Assembly: GCF_003096095.1 (NCBI RefSeq)
Contig: NZ_CP015453.1
Coordinates: 2,666,001-2,730,000 of the forward strand
Direction of reading: 5' to 3'
Source of the DNA: Dietzia psychralcaliphila
GTDB lineage: Bacteria > Actinomycetota > Actinomycetes > Mycobacteriales > Mycobacteriaceae
DNA: 64,000 bases
Part shown: positions 42,971-52,978 of the stretch, one piece after another
Numbering within the stretch: the stretch's first letter is position 1
Layout: each line of letters begins with the position of its first letter
The notes under the pieces: generated by a model
What the model saw: only the letters and a program-made list of their open reading frames with translations
What the model was told of the DNA's origin: nothing
Database searches by the model: none
Translations under genes and position numbers: made by a program

Positions 42971-43896
42971 CCACCCACCCCGACGTCCTGGGGTGGTTGC
43001 GGGCGGTCGACCCGTCGACGGCCTACCTCGTGGCGCGGGACCTCGAGAACCGTGACGACCCGGTCCTCCGGGCCGGGATCGCCGACTCCGGCGTGGGGGC
43101 GGCGCTACTCGCGGCGCGCCGCCCGGACGGGCACTGGGGATCCGGCTTCTATGGGCCGAACTGGACCAGCACTCATTACACGCTCCTCGAACTCGCGTGG
43201 TTGGGCCTGGACCCTCGGGAACCCCGTGCGGCCTCGTCCGTACGGGTGGTCCTGGACTCCCCGCGTTGTGACGACGGCGGGCTGGGTGCCGGAGGACCGG
43301 CCTCCAGGAGCGACGTGTGCATCAACGGCATGGCGCTCACCTACGGCAGCCACTTCGGCGCGGAGACCTCCGTGCTGGTCGGCGTGCTCGACATGGTGTT
43401 GACCGAACGGATGGCGGACGGCGGTGTCAACTGCCGGAGCACACGCTCGGGCGCCACCCACTCGTCGGTGCACACCACCACGAGCGTGATCGAGGGGTTC
43501 ACCGCCTACCTCGCGGCCGGCCACGAGCATCGCGCCGCCGAGGTGGCCGAGGCGCGCTCGGCGGCCGTCGAGTTCCTCCTGGTGCACCGACTGTTCCGCA
43601 GCCACCGCACCGGCGAGGTGATCCGCCCGGAGTTCACCCGGCTCCACCATCCGGCGCGATGGCGTTTCGACGTCCTGCGCGGCCTCGACGCCGTCACCCA
43701 CGCCGGGGTCGTAGAAGACGACAGACTCTCCGACGGACTCGACGTGCTCAGACGGCGACGCCGGGCGGACGGTCGCTGGTGCGGCGCCCGCGGCTACCCC
43801 GGGCAGACCCATGTCGGCTACCCGGGCCCGCGCGAGCCGAACCCGTGGATCACCCTCGCCGCCCTGAGGATCCTGCGGCGAACCGGGGTGGACTGA
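42967..43896 (+). CDS. Protein with terpene-cyclase/prenyltransferase-like helical repeats
   Basis: At 309 residues this has alpha/alpha-barrel repeat motifs: DGHWGSGFYGPNWTSTHYTLLELAWLG, DGGVNCRS, and DGRWCGARGYPGQTHVGYPG. These are reminiscent of squalene-cyclase or prenyltransferase QW-type repeats. The DxDD motif of squalene cyclases is not seen, so catalysis is unproven; it may only be a scaffold of the same fold. The GTG start overlaps the previous stop. No signal peptide is evident. Not recognised beyond fold. Confidence 0.65.
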   Translation: MTTHPDVLGWLRAVDPSTAYLVARDLENRDDPVLRAGIADSGVGAALLAARRPDGHWGSGFYGPNWTSTHYTLLELAWLGLDPREPRAASSVRVVLDSPRCDDGGLGAGGPASRSDVCINGMALTYGSHFGAETSVLVGVLDMVLTERMADGGVNCRSTRSGATHSSVHTTTSVIEGFTAYLAAGHEHRAAEVAEARSAAVEFLLVHRLFRSHRTGEVIRPEFTRLHHPARWRFDVLRGLDAVTHAGVVEDDRLSDGLDVLRRRRRADGRWCGARGYPGQTHVGYPGPREPNPWITLAALRILRRTGVD

Positions 43897-43930
43897 CACA
43901 CGTCGGCCGGGGCTCGTCCAGGATGGGTAC

Positions 43931-44839
43931 ATGAGCACCCGTCGCCTCGCCGTCCTCGTCACCGCACTCGCCGCCACGGTCGCGGGGTGCTCCCAGGGCG
44001 GCGAGGACGCTCCGACGCCCGGGCAGCAGCCCGGGACCGCGCAGTCCGACACCGCTCCGGCTGACATCGTGCCATCCGACACCGCCCCGTCCTACGCGCG
44101 CTACGTGGCCCTCGGCGACTCCTTCGCCGCCCTCGGCCCGACGACCGCCCCCACGAGCGGGCCGGCCCAGTGCCTCCGATCCACTCGCAACTACGCGGCG
44201 GTGCTCGCCGAAGGGGGCGATGTGGGCGAGTTGGTCGACGTCACCTGTGGCGGAGCCCGGACGGTCGACATGATCTCGCCACAGATCGCCGGAACCCCGC
44301 CCCAGTTCGACGCCCTGACCGGTGACACCGACCTGGTGACGCTCTCCATCGGCGGCAACGACATCGGTTTCGGCGCCATGGTGGGCTGCATCTTCCAGAC
44401 CCCGCGGGCGTCGGAGGGCGCACCGTGCCGCGATCGCCTGGAGAGATCGGTGACCGACGGGCTCAACGGGCTCCCCGATCGACTGGACGACGTCTATGCC
44501 GGGATCCGTGACCGCTCCCCCGACGCGCGGATCGTGACCACCGCGTACCTGCCGCTCGTCCCCGATCACGGGGGATGCGAGTTCGTCTCCGGGATGAGTC
44601 CGGGCGACGTCACCTGGACACGACACGTGACCGAGCGGATCAACATGATCGTCTCGGATGCCGCCGAACGCGCGGGCGCGGACGTCGTCCAGCCCGCGGA
44701 CGCCGCCGAACGCCACGCCTGCGCTCCGGCCGCCGAGCGCTACACCGACTTCACCGGCGTGGACACGGGCTCGCACCCGATGCACCCGACGGCGGCGGGG
44801 CACCGGGCGATGGCGGAGGCCGTGGGCGCGGTTCTCTGA
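43931..44839 (+). CDS. SGNH/GDSL-hydrolase lipoprotein
   Basis: This 302-residue protein has a lipoprotein signal (AVLVTALAATVAGC, lipidated Cys20) and a Ser/Pro/Thr-rich spacer. Its GDSL hydrolase domain has Ser64 (LGDSFAAL), a Gly/Asn block SIGGNDIGF, and a C-terminal catalytic His in SHPMHPTAAGH. It should act as an esterase/lipase anchored outside the membrane. A bidirectional terminator follows it and faces the ribosomal cluster. Confidence 0.9.
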   Translation: MSTRRLAVLVTALAATVAGCSQGGEDAPTPGQQPGTAQSDTAPADIVPSDTAPSYARYVALGDSFAALGPTTAPTSGPAQCLRSTRNYAAVLAEGGDVGELVDVTCGGARTVDMISPQIAGTPPQFDALTGDTDLVTLSIGGNDIGFGAMVGCIFQTPRASEGAPCRDRLERSVTDGLNGLPDRLDDVYAGIRDRSPDARIVTTAYLPLVPDHGGCEFVSGMSPGDVTWTRHVTERINMIVSDAAERAGADVVQPADAAERHACAPAAERYTDFTGVDTGSHPMHPTAAGHRAMAEAVGAVL

Positions 44840-44912
44840 CGGGCGGATCCCCGGGAATCGTCACCGCGCGCGCCCGCCACTCTCCCAGCCTGCCCGCCGG
44901 CTGGGACGACGA

Positions 44913-44953
44913 AAGGGCCCCACCTACCGCGTGATGCGGTAGATGGGGCCCTT
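44913..44953. terminator. Bidirectional terminator between the GDSL lipoprotein and rplQ
   Basis: The stem has 10 bp (AAGGGCCCCA with its complement), a 2-base mismatch, then 6 bp (TACCGC with GCGGTA), with loop GTGAT. It lies between two convergent transcripts. Confidence 0.85.
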
Positions 44954-44989
44954 CACACCGGATCCGTGACGGATCGGGCCTGAAGTGAC

Positions 44990-45595
44990 TCAGGCCTTGT
45001 CGGTGTCCTCGCTCGTCGCGTGGGTGGTGTCCTCGGACACCGCGTCGGCGGTCTCCTCGGCGGTGTCCACGTCGGCGTCGTCGGCGGCCTCGACCTGATC
45101 GGCGATCGGGCTGTTGGCCTCGGCCTCGGCGGTCACCTCATCAGTGGTCACCTCATCAGTGGACTCCGCGGCCGACGTCTCGGCCGACTTCCTGGAGGCG
45201 GCGGCGCGGGTGGCCCGCGAAGCCTCGGCGGACGCCAGCGGCTCCGTGACGAGCGCGATCATAGCCATGGGCGCGTTGTCGCCCTTGCGGTTCTCGAGCT
45301 TGACGATCCGGGTGTAACCACCGTCGCGGTCGGCGACCCGGGGGCCGATCTCCGCGAACAGCTTGTGCAGCACGTCCTTGTTGCGGACGAGCTTGGCGGC
45401 CTCACGACGGTCGGCCAGCGTGCCGCGGCGCGCCTTGGTGATGAGCTTCTCCGCGTACGGACGAAGCAGCTTCGCCTTGGTCTCCGTGGTACGGATCGCA
45501 TCATGCTCGAACAGCTGGGTGGCCAGGTTCGACAGGATGAGCCGCTGGTGGGCCGGGGATCCGCCGAGGCGGGCGCCCTTCTTGGGCTTGGGCAT
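44990..45595 (-). CDS. rplQ: 50S ribosomal protein L17, with acidic C-terminal extension
   Basis: The first 118 residues or so are a normal L17 ([29 protein letters not shown]...[12 protein letters not shown]). The next 80 residues are an acidic Ala/Glu/Thr/Asp-rich tail ([19 protein letters not shown] and the like) of unusual length. It is the last gene of the rpsM-to-rplQ run. Confidence 0.97.
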   Translation of the reverse strand: MPKPKKGARLGGSPAHQRLILSNLATQLFEHDAIRTTETKAKLLRPYAEKLITKARRGTLADRREAAKLVRNKDVLHKLFAEIGPRVADRDGGYTRIVKLENRKGDNAPMAMIALVTEPLASAEASRATRAAASRKSAETSAAESTDEVTTDEVTAEAEANSPIADQVEAADDADVDTAEETADAVSEDTTHATSEDTDKA

Positions 45596-45629
45596 CAGAT
45601 TCTCCTAGGAATGGTGTGCTGAGAGCTCG

Positions 45630-46664
45630 TCAGAGCTGCTCGGTCTCGGCGTAATCCTCGCCGCCCTCGTCCGTCCACGTCCCGGTCTCGGCGTCGTAGC
45701 CGGCGACCGAGGCGGGATCGAACCCGGGGGGCGCATCCTTGAGCGACAGGCCCAGCTCCACGAGCTTGACCTTGACCTCGTCGATCGACTTCTGACCGAA
45801 GTTGCGGATGTCGAGCAGGTCCGACTCGCTGCGCGCCACGAGCTCGCCCACGGTGTGGACGCCCTCGCGCTTGAGGCAGTTGTAGGACCGGACGGACAGG
45901 TCCAGGTCGTCGATCGGCATGCCGTATGCGGCGATGTGATCGGCCTCGGCCGGGCTGGGCCCGATCTCGATGCCCTCGGCCTCGTCGTTGAGCTCCCGCG
46001 CCAGCCCGAAGAGCTCGACCAGCGTCTTACCCGCGGACGCCAGGGCGTCACGGGCGGTCATCGAGTTCTTGGTCTCGACGTCCAGGACCAGGCGGTCGAA
46101 GTCCGTGCGCTGGTGCACACGGGTGGCCTCGACCTTGTAGGTCACCTTGAGGACGGGCGAGTAGATCGAGTCGACCGGGATACGGCCGATCTCGTGACCC
46201 GCGTCCTTGTTGAGCCCTGCGGGAACGTAGCCACGACCGCGCTCGACGACCAGCTCGATCTCCAGACGGCCCTTCTCGTTGAGAGTGGCGATGTGCAGGT
46301 CCGGATTGTGCACCTCGACGCCGGACGGCGGGACGATGTCACCTGCGGTGACGGCACCCGGGCCCTGCTTCTTGAGGTACATGGTGACCGGCTCGTCCTC
46401 GACGGACGAGACGACCAGGCCCTTGAGGTTGAGGATGATGTCGGTGACATCCTCCTTGACGCCCGGCACGGTGGTGAACTCGTGCAGGACACCCTCGATG
46501 CGGATGCTGGTCACGGCCGCGCCCGGGATGGACGACAGCAGCGTGCGCCGCAGGGAGTTGCCGATGGTGTAGCCGAAACCGGGCTCGAGGGGCTCGAGCA
46601 CGAACCGCGAGCGGTTCTCGGAGACGACCTCCTCGGTGAGGGTGGGCCGCTGGGAGATGAGCAT
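45630..46664 (-). CDS. rpoA: DNA-directed RNA polymerase subunit alpha
   Basis: At 344 residues this has the N-terminal assembly domain ([37 protein letters not shown]) and the C-terminal UP-element/activator-binding domain ([24 protein letters not shown]), followed by a short acidic tail. It is canonical. It lies between rpsD and rplQ, with a strong hairpin upstream (46721-46755). Confidence 0.99.
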   Translation of the reverse strand: MLISQRPTLTEEVVSENRSRFVLEPLEPGFGYTIGNSLRRTLLSSIPGAAVTSIRIEGVLHEFTTVPGVKEDVTDIILNLKGLVVSSVEDEPVTMYLKKQGPGAVTAGDIVPPSGVEVHNPDLHIATLNEKGRLEIELVVERGRGYVPAGLNKDAGHEIGRIPVDSIYSPVLKVTYKVEATRVHQRTDFDRLVLDVETKNSMTARDALASAGKTLVELFGLARELNDEAEGIEIGPSPAEADHIAAYGMPIDDLDLSVRSYNCLKREGVHTVGELVARSESDLLDIRNFGQKSIDEVKVKLVELGLSLKDAPPGFDPASVAGYDAETGTWTDEGGEDYAETEQL

Positions 46665-46720
46665 GTGCTACCTCTTTCGATTCTCGGCGTCCGCTATTTG
46701 ACGCCGTAGTAACCCACCGT

Positions 46721-46755
46721 CGCCGGGCGGGCCGCGATGTGCGGCCCGCCCGGCG
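46721..46755 (-). terminator. Perfect 15-bp hairpin between rpsD and rpoA
   Basis: The stem CGCCGGGCGGGCCGC with its exact complement and the loop GATGT begins 16 bases past the rpsD stop. It may tune how much rpoA mRNA is made from the ribosomal promoter. Confidence 0.7.
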
Positions 46756-46770
46756 ACGAGGGAGGACGGA

Positions 46771-47376
46771 TCACTTCGAGTAGAACTCGACGATCAACTG
46801 CTCCTGCAGCGGCACATCGATCTGCGCGCGCTCGGGAAGCTGGTGCACGAGGATGCGGAGCGTCGTGGGGACGACCTGCAGCCACGCGGGGACGGGACGC
46901 TCGCCGAGCATCTCGGTGGCGATCTCGTACCAGTCCATCTTGGTGGACTTGGGGCGGACGTCGATGATGTCGTACTGCGACACCCGGTAGCTCGGGATGG
47001 TCACCTTCTGGTCATTGACCCGGAAGTGACCGTGGTTCACGAGCTGACGTGCCTGACGACGCGTCTGCGCGAGACCCGCGCGGTACACGACGTTGTCCAG
47101 ACGCGACTCCAAGAGCTGGAGGAGGTTTTCGCCGGTCTTACCCGGGCGGCGGTGAGCCTCCGCGTAGTAGCGACGGAACTGCTTCTCCATCACGCCGTAG
47201 GTGAAGCGGGCCTTCTGCTTCTCCTGCAGCTGGGTGCGGTACTCGGACTCCTTGATCCGCGCGCGGCCATGATGACCGGGCGGGAAGGGCCGACGTTCGA
47301 ATGCGGTGTCCCCACCTACGAGGTCCACGCCCAGACGGCGGGACTTGCGGGTGACGGGGCCGGTGTAACGTGCCAT
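46771..47376 (-). CDS. rpsD: 30S ribosomal protein S4
   Basis: At 201 residues this is canonical: MARYTGPVTRKSRRLGVDLV at the N-terminus, then an S4 RNA-binding domain LESRLDNVVYRAGLAQTRRQARQLVNHGH. It lacks the Cys4 zinc site of the zinc-binding S4 form. It starts 22 bases after rpsK. Confidence 0.99.
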   Translation of the reverse strand: MARYTGPVTRKSRRLGVDLVGGDTAFERRPFPPGHHGRARIKESEYRTQLQEKQKARFTYGVMEKQFRRYYAEAHRRPGKTGENLLQLLESRLDNVVYRAGLAQTRRQARQLVNHGHFRVNDQKVTIPSYRVSQYDIIDVRPKSTKMDWYEIATEMLGERPVPAWLQVVPTTLRILVHQLPERAQIDVPLQEQLIVEFYSK

Positions 47377-47398
47377 GGTTCTCTACGTTCCTTCCGGC

Positions 47399-47806
47399 TC
47401 AGACTCGACGCCGCTTGGGCGGACGACAGCCGTTGTGGGGCTGGGGGGTGACATCGGAGATCGTGCCCACCTCGAGGCCGGCGGCCTGAAGCGAACGGAT
47501 CGCGGTCTCACGGCCCGAGCCGGGGCCCTTGACGAACACGTCGACCTTCTTCACTCCGTGCTCCTGCGCCTTGCGGGCCGCGTTCTCGGCGGCGAGCTGG
47601 GCGGCGAAGGGCGTCGACTTGCGCGAGCCCTTGAAGCCGACGTGACCGGAGGACGCCCAGGCGAGGACGCCACCGGAGGGATCGGTGATCGAGACGATGG
47701 TGTTGTTGAACGTGCTCTTGATGTGGGCGTGGCCCAGAGGAACGTTCTTCTTTTCCTTGCGACGACCCGTCTTCTTGGGGCCCGCAGCGCGTGACTTGGG
47801 GGGCAT
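47399..47806 (-). CDS. rpsK: 30S ribosomal protein S11
   Basis: This 135-residue protein has a basic N-terminal tail ([34 protein letters not shown]) and the conserved C-terminus [18 protein letters not shown]. Its start overlaps the rpsM stop by one base (TAATG). Confidence 0.99.
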   Translation of the reverse strand: MPPKSRAAGPKKTGRRKEKKNVPLGHAHIKSTFNNTIVSITDPSGGVLAWASSGHVGFKGSRKSTPFAAQLAAENAARKAQEHGVKKVDVFVKGPGSGRETAIRSLQAAGLEVGTISDVTPQPHNGCRPPKRRRV

Positions 47807-48174
47807 TACTTCTTCTTTCCGGCGACGGTCTTCTTCGGACCCTTACGGGACCGGGCGTTGGTCTTGGTGCGCTGACCACGAACGGGCAGTCCGCGACGGT
47901 GGCGGATGCCCTGGTAGCTGCCGATCTCGATCTTCCGGCGGATATCGCCCTGGACCTCGCGGCGAAGGTCACCCTCGACCTTGTAGTTGCCCTCGATGTC
48001 GTCACGAAGGACGGTCAGCTGCTCGTCCGTGAGATCCTTGGTGCGCAGATCCGGGCTGATGCCCGTGCGCTCCAGGATGTCGACGGCCCGCGTGCGACCG
48101 ATGCCGAAAATGTAGGTGAGCGCGATCTCCATACGCTTGTCGCGTGGGAGATCAACGCCGGCAAGACGTGCCAT
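47806..48174 (-). CDS. rpsM: 30S ribosomal protein S13
   Basis: At 122 residues, starting at ATG 48174 ([30 protein letters not shown]), this ends in the usual basic tail [21 protein letters not shown]. An upstream in-frame ATG (48195) is rejected. No rpmJ lies between it and infA. Confidence 0.98.
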   Translation of the reverse strand: MARLAGVDLPRDKRMEIALTYIFGIGRTRAVDILERTGISPDLRTKDLTDEQLTVLRDDIEGNYKVEGDLRREVQGDIRRKIEIGSYQGIRHRRGLPVRGQRTKTNARSRKGPKKTVAGKKK

Positions 48175-48293
48175 GTGGCGTTTCTCTTTCGTCATGCGGT
48201 AGGTCTGCTCCCCGACCGTCCCCGCTGACGGATGGTCATCTCACGATGAGCATTCGTACGAGGCCCTGGCCTCCGCATCCAGGGGTATGGAAC

Positions 48294-48320
48294 CCGCCTC
48301 ACCTGACTGCGGTGAGGCGG
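48294..48320 (-). terminator. Hairpin between infA and rpsM
   Basis: A perfect 10-bp stem (CCGCCTCACC/GGTGAGGCGG) and a 7-base loop stand 23 bases past the infA stop. With no T-run it may be an attenuator rather than a full terminator, leaving rpsM with partly separate expression. Confidence 0.6.
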
Positions 48321-48342
48321 CTGGTACGGGGAGTTGAGCGCT

Positions 48343-48564
48343 TTACTTGTAGCGGTAGACGATCCGACCACGCGTGAGGTCGTACGGCGACAGCTCGACG
48401 ACCACTCGGTCCTCGGGCAGGATGCGGATGTAGTGCTGGCGCATCTTCCCACTGATGTGTGCGAGGACCTTGTGTCCGTTCTCGAGTTCGACGCGGAACA
48501 TTGCGTTCGGCAGCGGCTCGACAACTCGGCCCTCGACCTCGATGGCTCCGTCTTTCTTTGCCAT
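48343..48564 (-). CDS. infA: Translation initiation factor IF-1
   Basis: At 73 residues this is a single S1-like OB fold, fully canonical ([21 protein letters not shown]...[38 protein letters not shown], interrupted here). It is placed between the secreted lipase gene and rpsM. Confidence 0.99.
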   Translation of the reverse strand: MAKKDGAIEVEGRVVEPLPNAMFRVELENGHKVLAHISGKMRQHYIRILPEDRVVVELSPYDLTRGRIVYRYK

Positions 48565-48678
48565 ACTTGTTACGGTCCTCCACGATTCCCCGGATGTCGT
48601 CTACCGGATTCTGGTGCACTGGTGGGCACACCGACGTATAAGCCTACGTCAGTGCTCGTGCTAGTGCCAATCGAGCAC

Positions 48679-49959
48679 TCAGACGTAGCAGGCCCGTCCC
48701 GCCGGGACGCCGTCGAATCGCTGCTGCAGCCAGTTCATCGCGGTCGGTAGCTTCTCCACCGCGCCGATGAGGTGCTCCGGGGCCACTCCCGGTTCCCACG
48801 TGAGCGGAGTCCCCTCGCGGCAGTACCGCTTGGCGGTCTCCTCCGCGTCCCAGAAGGGCACCAGCGGGTCCGTGCGCGAATGCCACATGAAGACCGGGAC
48901 CCGCGGGACATCCGGCGACAGCCGGACGCTGTTCTCCCCGAACGCCCGCATCAGCCCCTCCTCCGCCATGAGGTCTCCGCCCTCGAGGACCATCGGCACC
49001 GACCGGAACGCGCCGAACACCAGCAGAGAGGCCGTGCACCTTCCCTTCATCCGATCGAACAGGGCCCAGCCCTCGGGAGTGAGCTTCTCTTCCAGCCGGA
49101 TGTCCTCCGGGTATTCCCGCGCCATTCCCACAGCGGCGGCGAAGGCCAACCCGAACGCGGGGTGCGGCCAGTTGCCGATCATCCGCGCCATCGTGGTCAT
49201 GTCCGTCGGGATACCGCCCTGCGCGACCCCCACCAGGTTGACGTCCGGGGCGTAGTCGTCGTGCATGAGAGAGACCCAGGCGCTGGCGATCCCGCCGCCC
49301 GAGTACCCCAGGGCGCCGAACCGGCTGTCCCGGGAGTCGAACCGGGGGTCGTCGCGCACGGCTCTCATCCCGTCCAGCACGATGCGCGCGGACAGCTGAC
49401 CGCCGGGGTAGGCGACCTTGGGCCCCAGGTGATCGGGGATGATCACCGTCCACCCCTGGTCCAGGCGGACCCGGAGGAACGCCATCGCGTTGTCCTGCGC
49501 GGTCTCGAGAGTCGGGTTGACCAGGGTCTCGGTGGGAGCGCAGCTCTGGCCGAGGGCGTTGAGATAGTGCTGGTAGCTCAGGACCGGCCCGTCCGGCCGG
49601 GCGTGGGGCGGCCGCACGACGGTCGCCGTCGCCAGGATCGGACGATCACGGGTGTCGGTGGAGCGGTACGCGATCTCCGTCACCTCGTACCCGACGAACG
49701 CGGGCATGGTGACGACCCGGGTGTTGATCACGTCGCCCAGTTCCGCACCGGCGAGCACCGCGGGGTCCGCGTGATAGAACGGCGCCGGCTGCGGGTCCTC
49801 CATGAGGGACCCCTGCCCGCCCTCCATCAGCGACTGTGCTCCCGCCGACGGGGTCGGCCCCGCCATCTGGGCCAGGATCACTACGAGAACGAGGGCTGCC
49901 GCCAGCGCCGTGCGCGTCGGTGTCGTGATGGTACGGCGCACGTGGGGGTGAGCGAGCAT
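48679..49959 (-). CDS. Secreted lipase of the LIP (secretory lipase) family
   Basis: This 426-residue protein starts at ATG 49959 with AAGGTCAGG upstream. A signal peptide (LAAALVLVVILAQMAGPTPSAGA) is followed by an alpha/beta hydrolase with the elbow GYSGGG and late Asp/His (MWHSRTDPLVPFW; APEHLIG). It resembles Candida-type secretory lipases found in actinobacteria and should act on extracellular esters or lipids. It interrupts the ribosomal cluster between map and infA. Confidence 0.88.
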   Translation of the reverse strand: MLAHPHVRRTITTPTRTALAAALVLVVILAQMAGPTPSAGAQSLMEGGQGSLMEDPQPAPFYHADPAVLAGAELGDVINTRVVTMPAFVGYEVTEIAYRSTDTRDRPILATATVVRPPHARPDGPVLSYQHYLNALGQSCAPTETLVNPTLETAQDNAMAFLRVRLDQGWTVIIPDHLGPKVAYPGGQLSARIVLDGMRAVRDDPRFDSRDSRFGALGYSGGGIASAWVSLMHDDYAPDVNLVGVAQGGIPTDMTTMARMIGNWPHPAFGLAFAAAVGMAREYPEDIRLEEKLTPEGWALFDRMKGRCTASLLVFGAFRSVPMVLEGGDLMAEEGLMRAFGENSVRLSPDVPRVPVFMWHSRTDPLVPFWDAEETAKRYCREGTPLTWEPGVAPEHLIGAVEKLPTAMNWLQQRFDGVPAGRACYV

Positions 49960-50046
49960 GCCCTGACCTTTCGGGCCGGTGGTCAACAGTGGGAACACCC
50001 TAACCCGGCCTGTGAAGGCACCGGAACACGTACCCCTCGACGGCGC

Positions 50047-50850
50047 TCAGTCCAGTGGACGTGGCGTGAGCACACGCGGGCCGTCGGAGGTGACGGCCAC
50101 GGTGTGCTCCCAGTGGGACGACGGTGACCCGTCGACCGTGACGACCGTCCAGTCGTCGGCAAGTGTGCGGGTGTCGGTCTCGCCACCGAGCACGAGCATC
50201 GGTTCCACCGCGAGGACCGACCCCTCCTGGAGCCGCGGCCCCTTCCCCGCCTTGCCCTCGTTGGCGAGGAAGGGCCACTCGTGCATCTCACGCCCGATGC
50301 CGTGCCCGCCGAACCCGTCGACTATCCCGAGGGTGACGCCGTGCCGCTGCTCCGCTCGGCGCGTCGCCATCTCCAGCGCGTGCGACACGTCCGTGAGCCG
50401 ATTGCCCGGAGACATGGCGAGGATGCCCTCCTCGAGGACCTCGCGCGTCGCCTGGTTGAGAAGGGCCACCGAGGGGTCCAGCGCGCCGACGCCGAAGGTC
50501 CAGGCGGAATCGCCGTGCCAACCGTCCAGCACCGCACCGCAGTCGACCGAGACCAGGTCCCCCTCCCGGAGGACCGTGGCGGGGCCGGGGATACCGTGCA
50601 CGACCACCTCGTTGACAGAGGTACAGATCGAGCCGGGGAAACCCTCGTAGCCCTTGAAGGACGGGACCGCACCGGCGTCCCGGATCAGCTGATCGACCAA
50701 CGAATCCAGATCCGCGGTGGTCGCGCCCGGCACGGCGGCCTCCCGCGCGGCGACGAGTGCGCGGCCGACGATCCGGCCGGCGGCCTCCATCGCATCCAGC
50801 TCAGCGGGAGTGCGCGCCGTCACGACGCTCGTGCGCGACCGACCGAACAC
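50047..50850 (-). CDS. map: Methionine aminopeptidase, type I
   Basis: At 267 residues this removes N-terminal Met from new proteins. The metal-site residues are visible: HGDSAWTF (Asp), [10 protein letters not shown] (His), and later [11 protein letters not shown] (Glu). A GTG start ([15 protein letters not shown]) stands 6 bases after adk. It lies downstream of secY-adk as in most actinobacteria. Confidence 0.97.
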   Translation of the reverse strand: MFGRSRTSVVTARTPAELDAMEAAGRIVGRALVAAREAAVPGATTADLDSLVDQLIRDAGAVPSFKGYEGFPGSICTSVNEVVVHGIPGPATVLREGDLVSVDCGAVLDGWHGDSAWTFGVGALDPSVALLNQATREVLEEGILAMSPGNRLTDVSHALEMATRRAEQRHGVTLGIVDGFGGHGIGREMHEWPFLANEGKAGKGPRLQEGSVLAVEPMLVLGGETDTRTLADDWTVVTVDGSPSSHWEHTVAVTSDGPRVLTPRPLD

Positions 50851-50856
50851 CGTGGT

Positions 50857-51402
50857 TCAGCGATCCAGCGCGGAGAGCGCGCGGGCGTTGATCTCGTCCA
50901 CCTCGCCCACGGCGTCGACGGTCGTGACCTCGCCACCGTAGTACTCGAGAAGGGGGGCCGTCTCGGAGCGGTAGACCGCCATGCGGTTGCGGATCACGTC
51001 CTCCGTGTCGTCCTCACGTCCGCGCGCGAGCATCCGCCCGACCACGGTGTCCTCGTCGACCTTGAACTCGATGACGGCGTCGAGCGAGTGACCCGCATCG
51101 GCGAGCATGACCTTCAGGGCATCCGCCTGCTCGACACTGCGGGGGTAGCCGTCGAGAAGGAACCCCTCGGTGGCGTCGGGCTCGCCGATCCGCGCCTCGA
51201 CCATGCGGTTGGTGACGTCCGCGGGCACCAGGTTGCCGGCGTCGATGTAGGACTTGGCCTCCTTGCCGAGGTCCGTCCCCTGGGAGATGTTGGCCCGGAA
51301 GAGGTCACCCGTGGAGATGTGCGGGACACCGAGCTTCTCCGACAGCAGGGCCGCCTGGGTTCCCTTGCCGGCGCCGGGGGGGCCGAGGAGGACGAGACGC
51401 AT
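50857..51402 (-). CDS. adk: Adenylate kinase
   Basis: This 181-residue enzyme ([35 protein letters not shown]; short LID type without zinc Cys) interconverts ATP and AMP with ADP. It is canonical for actinobacteria and follows secY by 48 bases. Confidence 0.99.
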   Translation of the reverse strand: MRLVLLGPPGAGKGTQAALLSEKLGVPHISTGDLFRANISQGTDLGKEAKSYIDAGNLVPADVTNRMVEARIGEPDATEGFLLDGYPRSVEQADALKVMLADAGHSLDAVIEFKVDEDTVVGRMLARGREDDTEDVIRNRMAVYRSETAPLLEYYGGEVTTVDAVGEVDEINARALSALDR

Positions 51403-51450
51403 GGTGAGGACCAGCCTTTCTACAGTGTGATGTGCTCGGGGTTACAGCGA

Positions 51451-52773
51451 CTACTTGAGGAAGCCCTCGTAGTTCCGCTGCATGAGCTGTGCCTCGATCT
51501 GTTTCACGGTGTCGAGACCCACCGACACCATGATGAGCACAGCGGTGCCACCGAACGGCATGTTCTGCATGTCTCCACCCCCGCTACCCATGTCGAGGAA
51601 GACGTTGGGGAGAACAGCGATGAGCCCGAGGTACAGGGAACCGAACAGCAGGATCCGGTTGAGCACGTAACCGAGGTACTCGGCCGTCGGGCGACCCGGG
51701 CGGATGCCCGGGATGAAGCCGCCGTACTTCTTCATGTTCTCGGCCTGCTCCATGGGATCGAACTGGATGGCCACGTAGAAGTACGCGAAGAAGATGATCA
51801 GGGCGAAGTAGAGCAGGATGTAGCCCCAGCTCGACGGGTTCTGCAGGTACTGCATGACGTATCGCTGCCAGAATCCGTCCGCGGCGGGCTCGGGGCCCTG
51901 GATCAACTGGGTGATCAGGATCGGCACGTACATCATCGACGACGCGAAGATCACGGGGATGACGCCGGCCTGATTGACCTTCAGCGGCAGATAGGTGGAC
52001 GTTCCGCCGTACTGACGACGCCCGACCATGCGCTTGGCGTACTGGACCGGGATCCGGCGCTGACCCTGCTCGACGAAGACCACGGCGACCACGATCAGGA
52101 TCACCGCGAACATGACCGCGGCGAACTTCATCGTCGAGGAGTTCTGGTAGATGTTGACGCCCTCGGCCGGGATCCGCGAGGCGATGCCGGCGAAGATCAG
52201 GAGCGACATGCCATTGCCGACCCCACGGTCGGTGATGAGCTCACCGAACCACATGACGAGGGCCGCACCGGCTGTCATCACGATGACGATGGTGGCCAGG
52301 GTGAGGATGTCGCCGTCCATCAGGACGGACTCGCCGTTGCCGAGAAGCTGTCCCCGGTCGGCGAGCGCCACGATGCCGGCGGACTGCAGCACGGCGAGCG
52401 CGATGGTCAGATAGCGCGTGTACTGCGTCATCTTGGCCTGGCCGGACTGCCCCTCCTTCTTGAGCTGCTCGAAGTAGGGGATCACCACGGTCAGCAACTG
52501 CACGATGATGCTGGCCGTGATGTACGGCATGATGCCGATCGCGAACACGGACAGCTGCAGGAGCGCACCGCCCGAGAACAGGTTGACCAGGGAGTACAAC
52601 TGCGCGTTGTCTCCGGTCATCGCTGTGTCGAGGAGACCCCGGAGCTTGGGGTAGTCGACACCAGGCGACGGGATCTGCGCGCCGATGCGGTAGAGGATGA
52701 TGATCCCGAGGGTGAAGAAGATCTTCTTCCTCAGGTCCCGGTCCTTGATCGCGGACGCGAGTGCGGAGAGCAC
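51451..52773 (-). CDS. secY: Protein translocase subunit SecY
   Basis: At 440 residues with ten membrane helices, this is the core channel of the Sec translocon. Motifs include KIFFTLGIIILYRIGAQIPSPGVD near the N-terminus and GQRRIPVQYAKRMVGRRQYGG in the large cytosolic loop. It stands downstream of a rplO terminator, so it probably has its own promoter in the 205-base gap. Confidence 0.98.
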   Translation of the reverse strand: MLSALASAIKDRDLRKKIFFTLGIIILYRIGAQIPSPGVDYPKLRGLLDTAMTGDNAQLYSLVNLFSGGALLQLSVFAIGIMPYITASIIVQLLTVVIPYFEQLKKEGQSGQAKMTQYTRYLTIALAVLQSAGIVALADRGQLLGNGESVLMDGDILTLATIVIVMTAGAALVMWFGELITDRGVGNGMSLLIFAGIASRIPAEGVNIYQNSSTMKFAAVMFAVILIVVAVVFVEQGQRRIPVQYAKRMVGRRQYGGTSTYLPLKVNQAGVIPVIFASSMMYVPILITQLIQGPEPAADGFWQRYVMQYLQNPSSWGYILLYFALIIFFAYFYVAIQFDPMEQAENMKKYGGFIPGIRPGRPTAEYLGYVLNRILLFGSLYLGLIAVLPNVFLDMGSGGGDMQNMPFGGTAVLIMVSVGLDTVKQIEAQLMQRNYEGFLK

Positions 52774-52902
52774 ATGTCCTCCTGGTCATGGACGGCCCGT
52801 AGCCGCCACCTTCGTCGAATGCAGATGCGCCGGGTGGGTCAGACCGACGGCAGTGGTGTCGGACCCCGAACGCACAACAAGAAAAACTGTATCAAGATGA
52901 GC

Positions 52903-52970
52903 GCAGGGGCCGGATCCGAGACTCTCGGACCCGACCCCTGCACCCGTCATCCGGCCCCCGGAGGGGCCGG
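52903..52970 (-). terminator. Two tandem hairpins between rplO and secY
   Basis: First is an 8-bp perfect stem CCGGCCCC/GGGGCCGG (52951-52970), then a longer, slightly bulged stem (52903-52941; outer arms GCAGGGG/CCCCTGC), then a short T-run on the minus strand. Together they end the rpsH-to-rplO transcript. The remaining gap to secY should contain its promoter, but no clear -35/-10 pair is seen. Confidence 0.7.
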
Positions 52971-52978
52971 TCGGGGAA

